Shown: positions 33,714 to 46,452, numbered from the stretch's first letter. The stretch is 64,000 nt of DNA from Progne subis subis (GCA_022316685.1 JAKJHU010000567.1:62001-126000); one strand, 5' to 3'. Notes: generated by a model not told the origin, from the letters alone. Numbers and translations: made by a program.

Positions 33714-33795
33714 AAAAATTACTACGTCTTCCTATTTTGAAGACGGAGATGCCTTTGGTGCTTTCAGTGATGACAGTATGATTGAAGCAACATAG
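33714..33795 (+). pseudogene. POLR3G: POLR3G terminal exon relic D
   Basis: Acceptor CGGCTTAG. It reads KNYYVF, then a 2-base loss near 33731, then YFEDGDAFGAFSDDSMIEAT and TAG at 33793-33795, matching the family C-terminus (EDGDDFGADSDDNMDEATY) except for the missing last Tyr. With the unshifted frame the reading ends at TGA (33738-33740). Confidence 0.85.
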
Positions 33796-36700
33796 TAGCT
33801 GCTGTTTCTAGGTGTTAACACTGCTCAAGCCTTACACTATTTGAAGCAAAATTCTGGAGGTAGGCTGAGTATCAACAGATTTAATGCAGTTAGCTTAATG
33901 CTTTAGCTGTGTTGGTTGTAAGCAGGTTCTCCAAAAACACATTGGAGTTTAATTGTATTGTGCTGTAAAAGAGGACAGGGAATCCCTTTCTTTTCTTTTG
34001 CAAATTGTTTTGCAGATGTGCCTTTTTAAGGTCCTCTGCAATGCCTACTAATAGAGGAAGCTTTATGCCACTGTGTTTACTATGCAAAGGAAAAAAAAAA
34101 AGTATGTGTTTTACTTGAAATTGTATCTAAGCATTTGCACTAGTCAATTCTATACCTTAACAGTAAAGTCTTGAAACAATGAAATTTTTGATAACGACTG
34201 TAAAAAAAGACATATGGCCTTTATGGACATGAGCTGCTTGGTGGCAGCTGACTCATCTGAAAAACTTTATGTAACTTCTAAGTTCAGATAACTAAAAAAT
34301 AATTGACAGCACTTTAATATAAACTCACTTGGAAGGACCTTAGTAATACAGATAAACGACAGTAATTAGTAAAGTCTAGTTAGAAGTAAAAAGTAAAGTT
34401 TAGTTTGAAGAAGACATTGCCTTTAGCATTTTGGTCTAAAGGAACACATTAAAATATGTTATATTACTTTCTTGAATTGGGATAAATAATAAACAAAGAT
34501 CATTTGGCTTAGAAAGAATATATGGCAGAACTTAAGAAATTATGGAATTCTGGTTTACACCGGTGCCCTCAGTAGTGATGAAAAGCTGAACCCTTTGCCT
34601 CAGTTTCTCTACCTCTTATGGCAATATTTTCTTACCTCAGAGCTCCTAAGTGAGCTGGCAGATGATAGCTGTCTATGTAATTGTTAATGTACTTGTTTAT
34701 TTTCCTACAGAACAAACTAGAGAGAAACAGACAATAAATCAATAAGAAATAAATCCCATAATATAGAAAAGGAATGTGGTGAAGTATTTTAATGCATGAT
34801 TTAATTAGAAAAATAAGAGAATGCCAAGCAAAAGAAAAAGCTGAATGTTTGGAAACATCATTTTTATTTGAGAACCAACAGCTGTAGCATTGAAAACTTA
34901 TTACTGAGATTAGACACTTGAAGAACACTGTGACAGCACATTCTCTGTATCTTACTGTCTTTTTACAGTAAAAAATACTATTTTCTTTTCTTGTTACTAC
35001 CCCTATTGATTAGGGGGTTTGGACTTTTTTTTGTTGGTTTGTTTTGAGATTTTCTTAAAAAAAGTATTTCCCTTCACTGGTGACTGGAAAATAATTCTGC
35101 ATTTTTCCGTGAACTTGTCTGCAGCAAGGATTCAGTCCTTAAGGTGCAATTTTCAAGTGTTCCAATAAAATACCTATTATATATAAAGGAAATGAAACGA
35201 AAATGCTATGCAGGTCACACCTCAGAGCTTAACTGCTTTTATTTTGAAGTGTTGTTGATTACAATGTGTAATAAACATTCAGCTGCATTGCTCAGGAAAT
35301 GTATTCTGCCAGTTAATTTCTTTTTTAACATCAAACACATCAGCAGTTGTTTCTTGAATGGGTGTGCCTGTTTCTTCTGTGTGATATACAAAACACAGAA
35401 GAATTGAATGAGTCAAGTATGGTGAAAATTAATTTTGCTTGCCATGACTGTAAATCCTTTTGCTAGCTGTTCTCCCTGTGCAAGGTGAATGCTGAGATTC
35501 CTTGCCCCCTATAAAAAGGAATGCAAATAGATAGCTTTTGTCAAAGATGTAACTACAAAGTTAACACTAGAAAAGAGTTATTGCATGAGTAACAATTTGT
35601 TGACAAGTTGTGGCTTGCCTGAACAAGTACAATACCTTATTCTGCAGCACACAGTATTTCTTGAAGATCAATTCAATTTCCCCATTCATCATTCTGCTAA
35701 TGGGCAACTGCCTTCATACAGCACTGTTGGGAAATACTGCTCTGGTAGAAAATCTGGTACTTTTCTCTGTCCTCCAGAGGGAATTGCGAAGTCTTAGGCT
35801 GGACCCTCCAGGATTAGTTTAGCTATGGCAAATCAGGCCATCAATTAGGTACTGCAAGGACACAGATCAGTGCCAAGGCACTTCTGAAAAGCAATGAGAT
35901 TGTTCTCTTCCAGAGGTGTAATGCTTATACCTCTTTTCAGAAGCTGATTTTCTGATTGCTTGGAATTTATTGCAAGACCATTAATGTCAATAAGACTTAC
36001 GAATGTTCTTTGGTTTTCAGCAAACTTCAAATTTGGACAGGCATATATTCAAATCCTAATTTATAGCACAGAAGTAAAGTATTACTTTCAGTGTCATCGC
36101 ACCATCTTAAGAACTTCACTGACCCCTCCGTTAGCTGTTCATAACTAAGTTATAACTAACTAGTTCTCTGAAATTTATGCAGAAAAGCTTGAAATTTACA
36201 AGGCATTAACAGAATAAAACATAAAGGCTGCATTTATGGCATGCTACATATGAATGTTATATGCAGCTACTGCCAACAAAGTACTTGCCGGCCAAGGATT
36301 TTTATTGTAGATTATACATAAAAATTGGCATAGACAAATACAAGTAGTGGCCTGCTGTAATAAAACATGTGAAGTGTGTAGAACTAAAAATAAATTAGAT
36401 GCACCATTTTCATTGCAGTCTAAAATAAAAACTTTATTTTACATATATAACTTAAATTCTTCTAAAAGCAGAGGAGCAGAAGTATTTAAAATAAGACTTG
36501 CATCCTCACTCAGAATTTCACAGTTGTATTTTCAGCCCTTATAAAAATTATAAAGACTATATGTGAGAACTTACTCCAAAGCATATCAGACTTAAAACAT
36601 TTAGATTTTATATGATCCAACCATGTAATATGCACTTAAATTTAAAACCCATTTCCTGAACAACATAGTGCAATTATTCCAAAAGGTTATTTACAACCCA

Positions 36701-39631
36701 ATTATTCCACATTTGTGGAGCGTTTGGCTCTTTCATTGTATACTTTTGGGGTTTCTTTTGTTTATTTGTCTTTTGTTTTGTTTGTTTGTTTAAGAAGTCA
36801 GTTTCTAAAAGACTAACTTCACAGATTTTAAGCTGAATCAGATTTAAGTTCCTCACAGAGCAGTTACCCTGTTTATTCAGGGCTGACACGTAGTGACCAA
36901 TCACCAGTTGTATGGTACTTTGGAAAAAAGTTGTAAAGATCCCCACATTCTGCAGAAAGCCAAGCCAGCTAATGGTTGTACATTACCAGGATCAGGAGTC
37001 TTGAAAAGAGATCTACTGAGATCTACGGAATCTTCAATAAAGTTAACTCTAATTAAAATTGTACTGTGTGAAATAAGCTACAGAATACATATATAAAAAC
37101 ATGCCAGGCTCTTGGTTAGAATGGAATATAGTCCAATGAAACAGCTGTCCCTTTGTGTTTTTCCAAAGACTGCTTATCAATAACTAAGGTAAATGAAGGC
37201 ACATCACCCTTAACTCAGTGCCAGTAAGCCACAGGTCTTTGACATTTTAAAAGCCCAAAGTCTAGGACACACTAGAGGACTCTTCATCTGTACCACCACA
37301 GACCTCTGTATCCATACATCAGCAGGCCAGAGACCTTCCTGGCCTAGTCAAACTACAACCGCAGTTAACTCCACTTCCGCACCAACAGCAATTTAGTAAC
37401 CACCAGTTCAGGTATGTGCTGTAAATTGAGCTTATGCTGCATCACGACAATAGCTAATTGAATGTTCTTTGATGAATCCATAAGAAATGGAAGGATAAAG
37501 TATTAGAACGGGTGAGTTTCGGCAACAGAATGATGGGAAAAGAAGCAAAACAATAAAAAGGCTTGCAGCAAAAAAAAAAAAAAGATGCATTATATACCAA
37601 GTTTCATCCTATATAGAAAACATTTATTTTTATATGCCAAAGCTTTCTTGTCTGAGTGAGTCACCTTTGAAAGTTTTAACCATGAGAGCAATATCACTTT
37701 AGCCACCATAAATTATTTTGTGTAACATTTTTTCATATAGCATTAGAACTGCTACCTCAGTGTTTATGCTTGTTTTACTGGTATATCCTCTTATTTGAAA
37801 AGATCTTTGAAAACAAGTGTTAATGCAAACCATCAAGTTCATGCTGTTTGTAATCCCTTTTCTAGTGTGGAGACTGAGTAGGCTCACTCTGTCCAAAGAT
37901 GCTCCTTTAATCAAAAGGTTCATCAGTCACAGATCACAGTTCAGGTACCTAACTGTACACCATTTTCCGTCAAGCTTTGGCCTGTCTCAATTTCAATACA
38001 ATACAAGTTAGCCAATTCTTGTTTGTACACTTGGCATGCCAGTGAAGACTATCTGCCTCACTTCTTGGAGCAAGAGGTGCCCCAAAAATAGACGGGGCCT
38101 GTCATTATCTCAGAATCTGACAAAGCATCTTGGAATACCTCAACAGTTAGAACACATTCACTGTGCCAGATTTTTTATACTGTATATATACTTAGTCAAG
38201 ACATTCATTGGAAAGATTGCAATAGTAGTTTAAAGGATACTGGTTTTCCACTTCTCTCTTTTTAGGTCCTAATCAAGTTTGTTATTTCGGGGTTTGGTAA
38301 TAAATGCTGTTTTGAACAGGGCAGTGGAATTCTTGCTCCACAAGGCTAATATAACCAAAAGAATTACAGGCACCCTCTCAATTTTTATTTAAAAGTATTC
38401 TGAGTACACAAGTACCTCCTTTCTGTATGAAGAGTCCAGAGGTGTGGGTTTTTTTATCTTGCAGAATTTTCAGCTGGGGAAGAAAGAGGGGGGGAAACCA
38501 AAGCTGATCATGAAACCCCAAAAGAAACATTCAAGAGCAGAGTGGTTAATGAATACACTGACATGTAAAGAACAAGCCTGAAGCTGCAAGTTTTTTATTC
38601 TGCTGCAATTTGCTAGCAGGCATTAAATATCATTTGAAGTTTTCTAGGACATTTCAGGAAAAAGTTAAGTGCTTGAGGTTCATGAGCACAAGACCAATAT
38701 TAGCATGCTCAGTACCCACATGACTGCTGTCTGAAGAATCAGTTGGTCCTGAACTGAGATGAACAGAAGGGGGGAAAAAAAATAAATCTGTTAGCAGGAA
38801 AATAAGGACTACCGGGGCAGTTACAGCAAGATGCCACACTTCTGCTCTTCTTTCATACTACACACAGGTGACCAGATGAGAATGCAGTCCAGTCAGTTTT
38901 CAGCAGGATAACAAGGAAGAATGTAAAGTTTCAGGAAGACTCCTAACTGGACTGTGTTGAGGCACAGAGTCACACAGAGAAAATTATCCTAGTGCCTATA
39001 CTGAAAAGTACTAAAGAATTGGTTAATCATAGGCACAAGATATCAAGATTCCAGTTTAAGTATTTGCTACTGCCTCTGTAATAGTCAGTTGTAAAAAAGA
39101 ACATAGTGGAATGATTGAGTTTTAAAAAAAATCTTACTCTGTAAGAAGGATAAAATTATGAGAACACCACTTTAATTTACAACTGTAAACCTGATATTAA
39201 AATACCAAGTGTACTATGAATTGTATAAATACTTTCAGATGTTTAAAAAAGGTAGATATCCCCATATGCCCATTTCTGGGCTGAAAAACACACTCACAGT
39301 GACACTCCTTGTGTATTAGTTTGAACTACATTTTTTCACCTCATCATTAATTAAGAAACATGCCTATCAAAATCAAAAAAAGTGCAAAACTTCAGAGATG
39401 ACTTCATACCTTAATTTACACCCCAATATTGCAAATTCTTCTCTGAGGCATATTCAGAGATCATGTGATCCCCAGAAATATCCTTGTAGTGGAACACTGC
39501 CCTTAAAGGCAAGTCACACATCAGTACACTTTTTCTCTGCATTCCAAGTGCATTTTGCATTCTGTGGATTCTCCTTTACCTAAGGTTATGTTATGTATCT
39601 ACAAACAACAGTTGTCTAGAGTCTTCCATTA
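33796..39631. other. Interval between POLR3G relic and LYSMD3, with LYSMD3 3' UTR
   Basis: LYSMD3 ends at 39632, so its 3' UTR extends leftward from 39631. Candidate poly(A) signals on the minus strand (TTTATT on plus) are at 36433-36438 and at about 37624; neither is proven. A T/G tract lies at 36753-36793. No coding gene seen. Confidence 0.55.
36753..36793. repeat. T/G-rich tract
   Basis: Mostly T and G with TTTG units and a few C and A bases. Confidence 0.75.
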
Positions 39632-40240
39632 TTAATGCTGAAGGTCTCCTTGATTATCAACCTTCATAATATTTGTTGGATTTATTCCATTTTCTATTTC
39701 TTTCTGATGTGATACTGCTGTGACAAACAAATGGGAAGATTCCATTGGAGAATGGTGACTGACATCTGCTTTCACTAGAACTTCGTAATACAGGAGATAA
39801 AAAACTGGAGTTACTATGCCAATGATCAACATAATCACTACTGCTGTCCACCATCCTATACCCCAGTCTGCTCCGTAGTAAGGATCCTTGCATTTTTTAG
39901 TTTTACCATCAGTTTCAAAACAGATCTGTTGGGCTGCTAAAGCAGAAACAACTTCATTCAGATTCTCTCTCTTTGTATCATTACACTTCACTATTTCTTC
40001 TATATCTCGATCGACTTCTTTTAAGAAGTTGCCAGCAGTCTCATTAGCAGAGAATTTATCACAAAGAGATGTTTCCTGTACTTCTGGGGAACACAGAGAA
40101 GGCCGAAGAGCAGGTCTTCCTTTTGGAGATATGTGGGTTTCAGTCAATACACTGAACTTTTTCACTGGAATTTTGACAGACCTCAGGGCAAAAAAATCTT
40201 GATCGTTGATAAGATTGTTAACTCTCTTGATATCTGCAAC
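39632..40240 (-). CDS. LYSMD3: LYSMD3 coding exon 2
   Basis: A 609-nt exon after acceptor TTTTTAG, encoding residues 92-293: the second half of LysM ([20 protein letters not shown]), a low-conservation linker, [33 protein letters not shown] and the membrane span. TAA at 39632-39634. Confidence 0.96.
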   Translation of the reverse strand, partial: VADIKRVNNLINDQDFFALRSVKIPVKKFSVLTETHISPKGRPALRPSLCSPEVQETSLCDKFSANETAGNFLKEVDRDIEEIVKCNDTKRENLNEVVSALAAQQICFETDGKTKKCKDPYYGADWGIGWWTAVVIMLIIGIVTPVFYLLYYEVLVKADVSHHSPMESSHLFVTAVSHQKEIENGINPTNIMKVDNQGDLQH

Positions 40241-42136
40241 CTAAAAATGAAAACAACAGCTAAAACATCATACTCTGTTGAACCAAAACTCTCTTAATAG
40301 TACTACACCCTTAAGAAATACAAGTCTTTTGTAAGGAAACCAAGATAAGGCCTTTGTTTTCGGCCTACCCAGGCTGGTTCTCCTTTTCCTTATTCTTGCT
40401 CAAAATGAATATAATTTTGCTCAAATTAAGTTCAGATTTTAAATCGAAGTCTAAGGCAAGGCCTTTGTTTTTTATTACTATTACTTTTTTTTTTTCAACT
40501 GATACCCATTCATACAGTATGAAATCAGAAGAGGTTAAAGACCAAATCTAAACAACTTTACAGCAAGAAGGAAATTAATTATGATGCAAAAATGCCCTCA
40601 CTTCAGATAAGAAGACTGAAAGTCAATTCACTCTATATATTTACTTATATATATGTTCAGCTATCAATTGGCAACTGTCTCTGTGAAATTAATGAGACTT
40701 CATCTCACTTTACTTTTAAGTTTTCAAATTATGTAAATTACTATTAATTTATAATTCAGTGAAAACCTTCTGAGGTAGGAGTTATTACAAAATATGAGTT
40801 TGCAATTCATCCAGCCATTGGCGTATTTTTTTGCTGCTTCTGGGGGCTAAGGCAGAAAACAAGTGAAACTTTTAAACTGCCATCTACCTTACCCAAATCA
40901 GCTCTTCCTTTTATCTATTCTTGCTCAAAATTAATCTCCTTTCACTTGCATCAAGTTCAGATTTTAAGTATAATGTGAAACACTCTGCAGGGATTTAAGT
41001 GCCCTGGGATAATCACTGGCTTCATTTTCAGATGGTAACTCCCTCACTATAGAAGGTAGTAGGTTCTGAAGCCAAGACTTGGTTAATGAGGCTAAGGTCT
41101 GTCATGATTAGGAAATAGTTATGTCAAGACTTCAATATCTAACTTCACAATGGGAGGCCCCCAATTCTATTTCTGCGTGAAGAATTAGATGACAGCATAT
41201 TCTGGATACACAGATTTTGAACTTGACCTCATGGCACCAGTGTACTTAGCAGTCAGTCCCACAAACACACACAGTTGAGCTGTTAAAACTGGAAACATCT
41301 ATCAAGACCAATGCCACTGCCTTAATAGTACTGGCAGCAAAAATTACTGGGTAGGCATGACATTGACCAGACTAATGCAAGAACTGAGCTAGAAGTAGTG
41401 AGCACAAAGAAGGGTGCACAGGGGTGGAAAGTTCCCAAAAGTACAGCATGCTCATGCTTAAAATACTAGGGCAATTTAGCAGAATTCAAAGGAAAAATAC
41501 GGAGGATTTTTTTCCCCCTACTTTGATGAAATTAGGGCTCCACACGAACCCTTAAGAGGGTGTTCACCAACGCCCTCGTCACCCAGCCCAAAAGCGAAGA
41601 TGGCTCCAGATGTACCGACCTGGAGCACAGCTTTGAATGTAACACGTATTCTGAGAGAGTCTCACAACCAAAACTATGCACTTGTTTCTCACACTTACAT
41701 TAATTTTAAGGGGAAAAGCCCACGGAGGCGGAACCCTGCGCTGTAACACAGGCAATGTGACGTCATTTTCCACTTTTGAGAACGCGGCGTTTCCCACGCG
41801 CTGCTTCCGCAAGCAGCCGGCCCGGAACCGGCGCCGCGGGGCCCGCGCCGCGCTGGCACTTACCGAACAGCAGAACTGCAGCGCGATCGCGTTCAGCGTG
41901 TCCCCTTCCCGGATGTCCTTCGTCAGCAGAACGATATCATCCAGCCTGTCCCTCGACGCGCTCCGCCGGACCTTCTCCCTGCCCCGCGGCCGCAGTTCCG
42001 ACACCTCGCCCTCCTCCTCTGGCCCCTCGCTCTCCGCGCTCACGAAGGGGTACAGGTGACCGCCGGTGAGCGGCTGCGCCACGGCGGGCGGCTGCGGCCC
42101 GCTGCCGGCGCCTCTGCCTGCGCCTCTGCCGGCCAT
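39632..42136 (-). CDS. LYSMD3: LYSMD3, single-pass LysM-domain membrane protein
   Basis: Two coding exons on the minus strand, 41864-42136 and 39632-40240, joined in phase 0 (FCCS|VADIK), give 293 residues (human 306). Residues 1-67 are a Gly/Pro-rich then acidic and basic N-terminus ([21 protein letters not shown]). A LysM domain covers about 68-117 ([20 protein letters not shown] through VKIPV). A transmembrane segment covers about 221-243 ([20 protein letters not shown]). The short C-terminal tail ends GDLQH before TAA, about a dozen residues shorter than human. The family protein is a Golgi/cell-surface type II membrane protein reported to bind chitin. Start at [11 protein letters not shown], matching MAGR in other species; upstream Met codons lie in GC-rich non-conserved sequence. 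Confidence 0.95.
40241..41863 (-). other. LYSMD3: LYSMD3 intron
   Basis: A 1.6-kb intron, donor GTAAGT and acceptor TTTTTAG. No other gene seen; short plus-strand ORFs are chance. Confidence 0.9.
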
Positions 42137-42680
42137 ACTCCGCGGGCGGCTCTGTGGAACGCACCGCAGGCGTGGCGTCCTCCACGGAGAGCCCCAGCCG
42201 GCCCCTCCTACTCGCCCACGCCCAGCTCCCTCCCGACGCAGCAACCGCCGGCCACGCCGCCGCGGGGAGGTGAGAGCAGCGCAGTGCCCCGCCCTGCTCT
42301 GCCCGGCCGGGCCCGCCGCCCCGCTCCGCCCCGGGCCGCGTCTCTACTTGTACCCGCTCCGCATGGGTCCCGCCGCGATGGCGGCCGTGCCGCCACGTCC
42401 GCAGCGCCGCCACGCCCAGGCGGCGGCCGCGCGCAGCCCCGAGGGCGGAGGTGGCGGGAGGCGGCCCCGGGGCTCGGCCGTGGGGAATCCTGGCACCGAC
42501 CCGCTCCCGACCGCTCTGGCACTGCCCGGTATTCCTCCGTCCTGCGCCGCTGCGCCGCGGCCCAGAGTGCGCTGTGTCTGAGCCGCTCGGCGTTGGAGGC
42601 CGAAGCGCGGGGCCGGCGCTGCCGGGCGAGAAAGTGCTTCACCCCCGCCTTTCTCCCGAGCCGTCCGTGTGCTCTTGCTG
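41740..42680 (-). promoter_or_regulatory. LYSMD3: LYSMD3 CpG-island promoter
   Basis: A strongly GC- and CpG-rich block across LYSMD3 exon 1 and about 540 bp upstream. No TATA box. Long ORFs on both strands here (for example 42056-42718 on plus, 220 codons, Arg/Pro/Ala-rich) are explained by base composition and lack domains. Confidence 0.8.
41864..42136 (-). CDS. LYSMD3: LYSMD3 coding exon 1
   Basis: A 273-nt exon encoding residues 1-91, with the first half of LysM and the basic [15 protein letters not shown] stretch. Ends CTGCTGTTCG before GTAAGT. Confidence 0.95.
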
Positions 42681-43147
42681 GTCCTCCTGGAGAAACGGAG
42701 TCTGCTCAGATAAACTAAGTTGCTGTGTGTTTGGATCAGCGAGAGTGTTATTCTGAGACGTTTTGCCTAGCGTTCGCAGCTGCTCTCCACGTTCTGTATC
42801 TTAGTCCCGCCTGGCTCTTACCACCTTGCTGCACACTCAGAAGCTGCCAGGCAGTTTCTTTATATTACCTTCACACCGGTCCCCTCAGGACTAGTGATGC
42901 AGAGGTACAGAACTACAGCCCGCGCTGATCATTCTCACAAGAGAGGTACCACAAATTAAACCCTGTAGATATTTCAACTTTTGTTCCTTCCCTAGTAGAA
43001 TCGTTTTCACTCAGCAGCTTTTGGGGTGCTGAGGCAAAAGGCGGATATCCTTTCTCCTGACACAGCCTTTGGGGGATGTTTTGGATTACAGCGGGAGCAA
43101 GAACAGTATCCTTAAAAAACCTTGACCGCTCTAAGGCTAAATATTTT

Positions 43148-43167
43148 GGGGGGGGGGGGGGGGGGGG
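43148..43167. repeat. G20 homopolymer
   Basis: Twenty consecutive G bases; potential G-quadruplex. Confidence 0.9.
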
Positions 43168-43540
43168 AAGTTGAAGATGAATGTGTTTGTAGGTCTGGTT
43201 CCTAAACAGATTAATCTTAAGGTAATTTTAAATTAGGGTGGCATTTTTCCATTTGTTTTTGAGCCTTGCTATACAATGTTTCCAGACTTTCCTAAACAAC
43301 CAAAGTGGTTACAAATGTGCTTGACATTAAAAAAGAAAAGTTTGTTTTTTTTTCTTTTTAATGGCTTTACTTTTGAAAACTAGATGACTTGAGCCTGAAG
43401 ACATAAAAAAAAGAGCTAACAATTCTGTTGCCCTATGAAGTGTCACATCCACGCCTACAGAAGCTTTATTGAAGCCTCATTTCCAGTTACTGTAAAACAA
43501 ACTGTGAAGGTATATTGCATTCTTGTGCCTCAGCCTATTT

Positions 43541-43645
43541 TTATATATATATATGTGTGTGTGTGTGCATATATACATGTATGTGTATATATATACACAC
43601 GTGTATGCATGTGTATATATATATATCACACACATACATATATTT
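43541..43645. repeat. TA/TG compound microsatellite
   Basis: Alternating purine-pyrimidine tract: (TA)n, (TG)n, mixed ATAC/GTGT blocks, then (AC)n. The layout is partly mirror- and inverted-symmetric, so it could form Z-DNA or cruciforms. Confidence 0.95.
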
Positions 43646-44918
43646 ATCTGTATCTACCTTAAAATAGTATTCCATATGGATCAGTTAAAATAAAGGTATT
43701 CCCAAGATTGTCTAGGTACTCCCTAGCCAAATGGCATCAACAAGAGCAGTACATTTCTCTCAAGAGCATGGAGGTTTGCCTGAAAGAATAGAAATATTCT
43801 CAAGTACAGAAGTCAGCACAAAATGACAAGCTGGCCATTTCATGCAGGTCTGATCACTGTCCTTTGTGAAGAAGCATGGAATAGTACTAGCATTTAGCTG
43901 TGATTCCATTCCTGCAGGAATTTTGGCCTACTTTGTTGATGCTAATTTTCAGGCTTCCTTATTCTGCATTTGTTAAAATAGCCCAGTGTCACTAGAGGAC
44001 ACCAAAAAAATAATACACAGCCAAGTTCAGGGCAAAAAGAATGGAAGTTTATTTACTTGACCTCGCTTATGTAGTTTCTGGACAATGACCAGGGATTGGA
44101 GAATAATTGGCTGCCACCTCTCCACCCCACTGGCCAGACTAGCAGTCCATCAATTGTCCCACCTCAGAGATGAATGTGAAAACAATCACTTTGTTTATAT
44201 TACAATTCATGGGAAGCTCCACTACAAATATGTAAACAAATCAGAAGGCTAAAACTTAAGGTAACAGCCCAGTGGATACCTACCGTAGTTAGAATTTCCT
44301 CAAACCAAAGATTCTTACAAGTCCAGGCACTTTTCGTTTATTAACTAAACCATTTAGTAGCCTAGCTAAGGGTATTTTCTTGATGCTTGGACCTACATAA
44401 CATTTTCCTTGCTGACTGTTTCAGGTGTAATTAATTGTGAACAGTGTGGTTTCTCCAAGACAGGCAATGTCTTCTTTCTCAGCATCTTCCCAATCAAAGC
44501 CTGCACAGAAATAAGCTTTCTATTTTTATCATGGGTCAGAAGCACATCTTGTGCCGATTAACACAGCTGCACTGAAGGCTTAGATACAGCCTCACACAGA
44601 GGCCACTATCCAGCAATGACAAGTTTGAATTGTCAGATTACATGACAAACGTGTGAACGTATTTTAGGTGTCCCAGAATGATTTTATGTCTTTCTGGGGA
44701 TGCTAAATGTGAGTAGAAAGACCCTTCCACAACTGATTTTCTGGAAAGAGCAATGTTGAAGATGACAAAATTGAATGAGTTTCCTGTAAACAAAGTTTTT
44801 CTTGTGGGATCTCAAACTGAAGAAAATTAATTTTAACTTAGTGATTTAGGATTTCATCTATTAAGAAGTGCTGTGCCATGTCTGGCAAGGAATATTTGCA
44901 GCACCAAGCAGTTCTGGG

Positions 44919-44960
44919 TTTGTTGTTGTTGTTGGTTTGTTTTTTTTGTTTTTTTTTTAA
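44919..44960. repeat. T/G tract
   Basis: GTTGTTGTTG units followed by T runs with single G bases. Confidence 0.85.
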
Positions 44961-46200
44961 GAAGGCTTTCAGTAATAGAAGTGAAGTAACTGCAGTTATC
45001 TGTAGCTGGGAAACTGATGACTCAGACCCCATTCATGCATTTGAAAGACTTTTATGAAACTCATCAGAGCCCTGGATCTGTAGAGGAATTTGAAGTCAGA
45101 CTTCACACACAAGGATTCCTGCAATGGTGTCTAATGATTGTCCCATAGCACATCACAAATGGAATACCCTTTTGGAGGTTTTCTTTAATCTTTGGGTGGT
45201 TAGTCTACAGCAAAGATCAGGAATAGGGAATTTCACCATTTCTTTTATCTACAGAGGTGTATCAGCAGGTTAAAAAAGAACTGCTGAAGCAGCACTCTGC
45301 CTTAGAAGGGGAAAGAAAGTATTGGAGTTTGCTTTGACCTTGCTACACCCCAGTGTGTAACCATTTGTAACTGGTGACATTTTCCCATCAATAACAAAAG
45401 GGTATATTCCAAACTCGATGAACAAGACTAGAGCTGCATAGCTCCCATGAATGCTAATAGGAATACAGCCTTTCTCTGTTCCCATGTAAGTTACTTTGCA
45501 TATCCTAATAGTACATTCTCAATGAGCAGCAGGGTCAGTGTTAATCACGCCATGGCATTCCAGCAGCATCTGCATGGATCTGTATCACATTCCTCTTGGT
45601 CATGTTTTTTCTTGTGTGGCCTGATCAGAGTTAGGAAGTTAAGTATACATGTAGAAATATTAGGAAGATCTTAAGAAATTATTAGAAACGAGTTATAATG
45701 AAGCTGTAGAAGGGTTGATATAATTTGTTAGTAATTTTTTATTAAAATCCCAAACATATTCTTTCCATCTGGAAGTTACCCCATGTCATGTGCTGCCACT
45801 GTTTTTGTAAGTCATTCTATGATTTGGTACCACCAGTCTAGATTTGCAATTACATAGCTAGTTAAAGTGTCTAAATGTATGTTGACTTGCTTGAATGGCA
45901 TGATAAATTATGACTCATTAAGAGATTCACAGAGAAATTATATACAGCCTTTGTCTGCCTCTGCTTCCCTGCTTGGTAATTGGGAATAGTAGAAAAATTG
46001 TAGGAAATAGTAATGTTAAGGTAGCTCTGCAACTCCAGTAAAGACCAGAGGAAGTTATTAAGACATGTCCATAAGATGCAATAAGAGGAATTTCTTAAGA
46101 TCTCTATAAAAGCATGCAGAAGCAAATTATGCTAAATCTACAGACACTGCATAGTCTGTTCTCAAGTGGAAATATTTGCATGTATACATTCAGCAATTAT

Positions 46201-46300
46201 TATAGAATCATTTAAGTTGGAAAAGACCCTTAATATCACTAAGTCCAACCATTCATCCTCAAAACTACCGCACACCCTTTTTAGTTAGCAAGGCTCCAAC
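46201..46300 (-). mobile_element. CR1 LINE 3' end, minus orientation
   Basis: Reads ATAGAATCATTTAAGTTGG, then AAAAGACCCTTAATATC and AAGTCCAACCATTCATC on the plus strand, the reverse complement of the standard CR1 3' terminus. The left end at about 46201 is the CR1 3' end; the right limit is uncertain. Confidence 0.85.
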
Positions 46301-46374
46301 AACAAAAAAGGGTTAAAAATAACCAGAGAATTTAATTATTTAATTTATTATTGTTATGGTTTAAGTGACAGTAA

Positions 46375-46452
46375 ATTAAAACAAACAAACAAAAAAACCC
46401 AAACAAACAAAAAAACCCCAACCAACCAACCAACCAAAAAAACCCCACAAAC

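Larger units (their letters stand above)
22787..33795 (+). pseudogene. POLR3G: POLR3G, decayed intron-containing pseudogene
   Basis: Four exon relics in the right order and strand between MBLAC2 and LYSMD3 match RNA polymerase III subunit RPC7-alpha: 22787-22906, 28053-28107, 33143-33275 and 33714-33795. Each keeps AG acceptor, and GT donor where needed. They show KPVPLKT, YMLAIKQALRETMKKMPYF, DWRRLSREM, a Glu/Asp-rich segment, EEYDEEEHEE, and a final YFEDGDAFGAFSDDSMIEAT with TAG one residue short of the family end. The frame is broken by TAG at 22816-22818, a +1 shift within 33143-33213, TAA at 33228-33230, and a 2-base loss near 33731-33733. The start exon and the exon with the ERYSKRYMKVYKEEW-type motif were not found. 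Retained introns exclude a processed copy; synteny suggests a unitary pseudogene. In vertebrates this subunit helps bridge the Pol III core and the RPC3-RPC6 module, with POLR3GL as a paralogue. The A7 run in the third exon could hide a sequencing error, but the two stops are not explained that way. Confidence 0.8.
42700..46198. other. Gene-poor interval right of LYSMD3, left part
   Basis: Upstream of LYSMD3. Contains G20 at 43148-43167, a TA/TG microsatellite at 43541-43645 and a T/G tract at 44919-44960. A block from 43971 to about 44400 resembles an old minus-strand LTR (plus-strand start TGTTAAAATAGCC, AATAAA on minus at 44048-44053), but no second end or target duplication was found. No coding exon recognised. 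Confidence 0.5.

Noticed and set aside
42056..42718. 220-codon plus-strand ORF in the LYSMD3 CpG island, with overlapping 158-, 171- and 144-codon ORFs
   Set aside because: Arg/Pro/Ala/Gly-rich translations in several frames on both strands at once, as expected from high GC with few stop codons. No domain and no splice support.
43435..43662. 75-codon ORF rich in Ile, Tyr, Val and Cys
   Set aside because: It is the translation of the TA/TG microsatellite.
43971..44420. Possible minus-strand LTR
   Set aside because: One plausible end and a poly(A) signal, but no second end or duplication; mentioned only in the interval note.
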